A program made the position numbers and the translations under genes. The notes below the pieces were generated by a model, which was not told the origin of the DNA, did not search any database, and saw only the letters and a list, made by a program, of their open reading frames with translations. From Todiramphus chloris collaris (Eukaryota; Chordata; Aves; Coraciiformes; Alcedinidae): a DNA stretch of 64,000 nucleotides. Positions within the stretch are counted from its first letter, which is position 1. Each line of letters opens with the position of its first letter. The DNA lies in contig JANVCC010000011.1 in NCBI GenBank assembly GCA_025345505.1, forward strand, positions 3,729,849 through 3,793,848, in the 5' to 3' direction. Shown piece after piece: positions 60,783-64,000 of the stretch.

Positions 60783-60828
60783 CTATGTAAGTGTATATCC
60801 AAGGATATATGTAAGTGCATATCCTTGG
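60783..60828. repeat. Diverged direct repeat that also forms a 10-bp hairpin
   Basis: atgtaagtgtatatcc (60785-60800) and atgtaagtgcatatcc (60809-60824) differ at one base. Across them, ccaaggatat (60799-60808) pairs exactly with atatccttgg (60819-60828) around a ten-base loop. Confidence 0.6.
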
Positions 60829-60886
60829 AGAGCTACCAGCAAGTTGCTAATGTTGATGGGAGAAATTTATCTCTCTTAACTGTAGA

Positions 60887-60900
60887 GTAGATATATCTAC
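60887..60900. repeat. Perfect 14-bp palindrome
   Basis: gtagatatatctac is its own reverse complement. It lies 58 bases after the hairpin at 60799-60828. Its role is unknown. Confidence 0.5.
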
Positions 60901-63900
60901 AGTGACTTCTTTAGAATCCACTTCCAATCACTGCAGAGAAACTGGACCACTGACTTGAATGACCTTAGAGATATATTGTTCCATAAGATCTGTCTCCCTC
61001 TAGATAAGCCCCTTCTTCTTGCTTGGTTGTGTGGGAATCCTAGAGTGAAGCAGTTGAGGAAATAAGCCATGATCTGTTAGCTCTTGTGTGGTGGCAGCTT
61101 CTTTGTATGACAGTTTCTCTGCATTGAGTCCCAAACTCTAAATATTTAGCACACATTTCCCTTCTGTTTTGTACATCTTCTCTACCAAGAGACAGGTACA
61201 GCCTTACTCTAAGTGCTTATACAAATGGAAGCACAGGGGTCTTTATTCACAACAGGGGATTATAATCATTGGAACATGAAACTGAACAATTCCAGCCACT
61301 CAGAAGTACTGAAAAACAGCTTCCTTATCTGTTCTGACTGAAAGAACTTCAGACACTTGCATTTGGACAATATAAGCTTATATTTCTCTGAGATCAGGAA
61401 GGTCAAAAACAAAGAGAAAGAGAAAAAACATAGGCAATTGAATTACAGAGCAGTGATAAAGTCAAAGTGGTATATGTTCACATTATCTTTCCCAGACTGC
61501 ATGAGTCATTTCCATTTTGATACTTCAGTGTCTTGGCAAAGACTGATGGGATAGGAAATGGCCACTCATAAATTCATTGTCATAGAAGAAGGTAATAAGA
61601 AAGGAAAGCAGTACAAATGTTAACTATTCTTATATCACATACGCGTACACCTGGCACATTTCTGCTCCATTGGCACCTTCTGGCCTGGAGAGAGCCAGGA
61701 GCTGAACGTGATATGGCTGTTGCCATACACGCTGAACAGGACAGAGGTGTATTGCAACTCACACAGCACAGACAGCATGTGTTGACAGTGCCTGGAAAGT
61801 CATGTAGCATCTGTCTGTATGTTTCAGTTATTCTGAAACCCCAAAATACCCTTAGAGTGTACAATTTTTTTTTTTATTTTTACATTTTTAAGGCTTAAAA
61901 AAAAAAGTGAAAAGAGTTCAAAGCTCAGTAACTATTTGTGATGGCACAATAACAAAATAGCATACAATCTTGCTGCACTACTAATCTGAAAATTTGATTC
62001 ACTTTCAAATAGAGATAAGGTCTCTTTACAAGTAGGTGGATTTTTTTTTTCTCCTTATTTTACACACACACACCAAAATGGAGACAAAATATAAACTGCT
62101 GCACCTGAGTTGTGTTACATTTCTAGGCCTGAGCTAGGTAACATGTTGACCCAACTTTCTTGACCCAAGTTAGAGAAGGACCCTTTTGTTCAGTGAGAAG
62201 AAAACTCACCTAAGTAGTTTTCTCCTGAGTTTCCTCATATGTCACTGAGCTGTTTCCTGTACATAAGTTTCTTTACTTCTCCCAAAATGTGAATCTCATA
62301 GTTTCTGCCCATGCTTCTAATTCCTCTTAGTCCTTTTTGCTTTTTTATTTCTTTTATATGTTTTCACAACTTTCTCCATTATCTGTGAATTTAGTCCCTG
62401 TTCATTATCATTCATGAACAAATTAATTAAAATACTGACACGCTTTTTGAGAAACTTGTTTGACACCTCTGCTATATCCAGTATGTACTCTTACTGACTT
62501 TGATGTTGACAAAAGCAGTATTTTTACAGTGCCTGATATATTGTATTATTCATACATCTGTAGTTTTTACAGGAAAAGTTAAGTAATTAAACATTATTTT
62601 ATTACTTGTGGTCTTTGCCTCAAAATAAATAAAAATGAAATTATTAACTCCATCTGAAATACTATTATATTTTCCTTGTTCTGCAAGGGTATTGCATAAG
62701 CAGATGGGGGTCAAAGAAGTGAGCTGCTAGGAAGAAAAGTGTCTTGCCAAATATTGTTGAGCAATGTATTAACATTATTTAAATTCCTTTTAAAGAGCAG
62801 TCCTTCCCCCCACAGTTTCTTCTTGACAGGTGTCATTTGATGAAGAGATGTGTGCGGGGGTGGGTGTTCTTATCTAAAAGGATTTTAAATAATGTTACTG
62901 ACATTATTTGAATCAAAATTACTGCCTAAGTAATGTTATAAGGAGTTTTGTCTCTTAAAGGGTATTCTATTATGCTACATTTTTCAGTAGCCCCACCTTT
63001 CAAACTCCCTTCCTCCCTGTGAGACACTTGTGTTTGCATTTTCCTAGGGTACAAATTGCCATAAGAGAACATGTTTGGTCACAGTTATTAATTGAGCACT
63101 TCAGAAATATTGGACGAAGGAGACACGAGTGAGCTCAAAGCGTTTGAAGTGGTGACTTGGTTTGCTGCCTGTAGCAGTTCAGCAGTTATGCAGCTGTGGA
63201 GTGATGGGGGTCCTGAGGTGTTGGGTATGAGTAACTTGGTATGCACTGTGCTTTAAGAATGACAGAAAAACAGCAGAGCTTTTCTAACAGGGTTCTATGT
63301 AAACTTAAGAGCATTATAGTTCTGCGCTGTGCCCTTTCTCTCCATTCTTCTTTCTGATCTATTAAAAAAAAAAAAAAACCCACAAAAAAACCCCATTTTT
63401 CAGCCATTGTGGGTGAATGTCTCTCTTTGAGGCAAAACTAATAGCATGTTTTTTTCTTTAAACTTGCTCTAAAAGTAAGAATAATAAATCCATGATGCAC
63501 CCATTAAACTTATTTGTGCATACATTTTGAGATATCAGCGAAGAGTCTGGCATTGTTTTTAAGAGTGGCAGGTGATGGGTTTTTTGGAAGAGTCTACATT
63601 TTACTGTGTCCAAAACTAACTGCTTTTATTGATGAACATGAGAATTGTGTTCTTCTCAATACACTACAAATAATAATGGAGGGGTGAAATGGGAAAACTA
63701 AGAATAAGGTTTCATTTAATTCTATGTCTGATTCGACTGGTAACTTATTATAGAGTAGCTTATCACAGAATAGGTTAGATCTTGTTCCCATAATCTCTGT
63801 GAAGTGATGTAGCAGTATTAGAGGTCCTTGGAGGAAGACCTCAAGGAAAGTTTAAAATATCGTTCCTAATAAGGTTTTCCAATATTTGAAATGCTGGGGA

Positions 63901-64000
63901 ATTGTGGGTCTTTTTCAGAAATTTATTCATGTCTTTTATATGTGGGGGGAAGCAAGCATGAAATAGTAAATTAATCAGATAATACCTATCAATTAATATT

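Larger units (their letters stand above)
59931..64000. other. Non-coding stretch to the end of the window
   Basis: No supported gene. The frames at 59951-60256, 61617-61898 and 61580-61864 overlap on opposite strands and lack domains. Two palindromic sites near 60.8-60.9 kb are listed separately. An A15 run lies at 63364-63378. Confidence 0.5.

Overview
The window looks like a gene-poor, AT-rich stretch of a bird chromosome, probably a macrochromosome of a neoavian species. The evidence is the repeat content. There are at least eight CR1 LINE fragments, most ending in or near the typical 3' tail, and the best one ends in the ATTCTATG octamer repeat. There are two solitary LTRs of the bird ERVL-like type. 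A handful of very old MIR/L2-like or early CR1 scraps of the kind shared by birds, crocodiles and turtles are also present. No bacterial or viral gene organisation, CRISPR array, rRNA or tRNA was recognised.

Layout: 1-2.9 kb is unannotated. 2.92-3.44 kb is an old plus-strand CR1 remnant. 4.08-4.56 kb is a solo LTR flanked by a 5-bp target-site duplication (GCCAC). 4.6-12.05 kb is non-coding with several short palindromes. 12.05-12.33 kb is a minus-strand CR1 tail. 15.46-15.63 kb is a poly-A tract interrupted by a 100-N assembly gap. 19.35-21.68 kb is the largest and best-preserved CR1: 5'-truncated, with a 553-codon open piece of ORF2 (end of the endonuclease plus most of the reverse transcriptase), two small deletions, and an intact ORF2 C-terminus and 3' end. 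27.53-28.41 kb is a minus-strand CR1. 33.0-36.3 kb is a cluster of ancient repeat scraps with a minus-strand solo LTR inside it. 42.38-42.79 kb holds the only open frame that resembles a possible host exon: a splice-acceptor-like sequence, then a hydrophilic domain and a C-terminal membrane segment. Further CR1 pieces lie at 44.1, 52.2, 54.2 and 58.95-59.74 kb.

Apart from the CR1 reverse transcriptase and the 42.4 kb candidate, I found no convincing protein-coding exon. Most open frames of 60-165 codons look like chance or antisense readings. The genes therefore do not form a working system. The window is an intergenic or large-intron region shaped by several waves of CR1 and ERVL insertion. 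I did not find a novel biological system. The items most worth checking are the 42.4 kb candidate exon, the repeat cluster at 33-36.3 kb, a few perfect hairpins and palindromes, and a possible conserved non-coding element near 5.1 kb.
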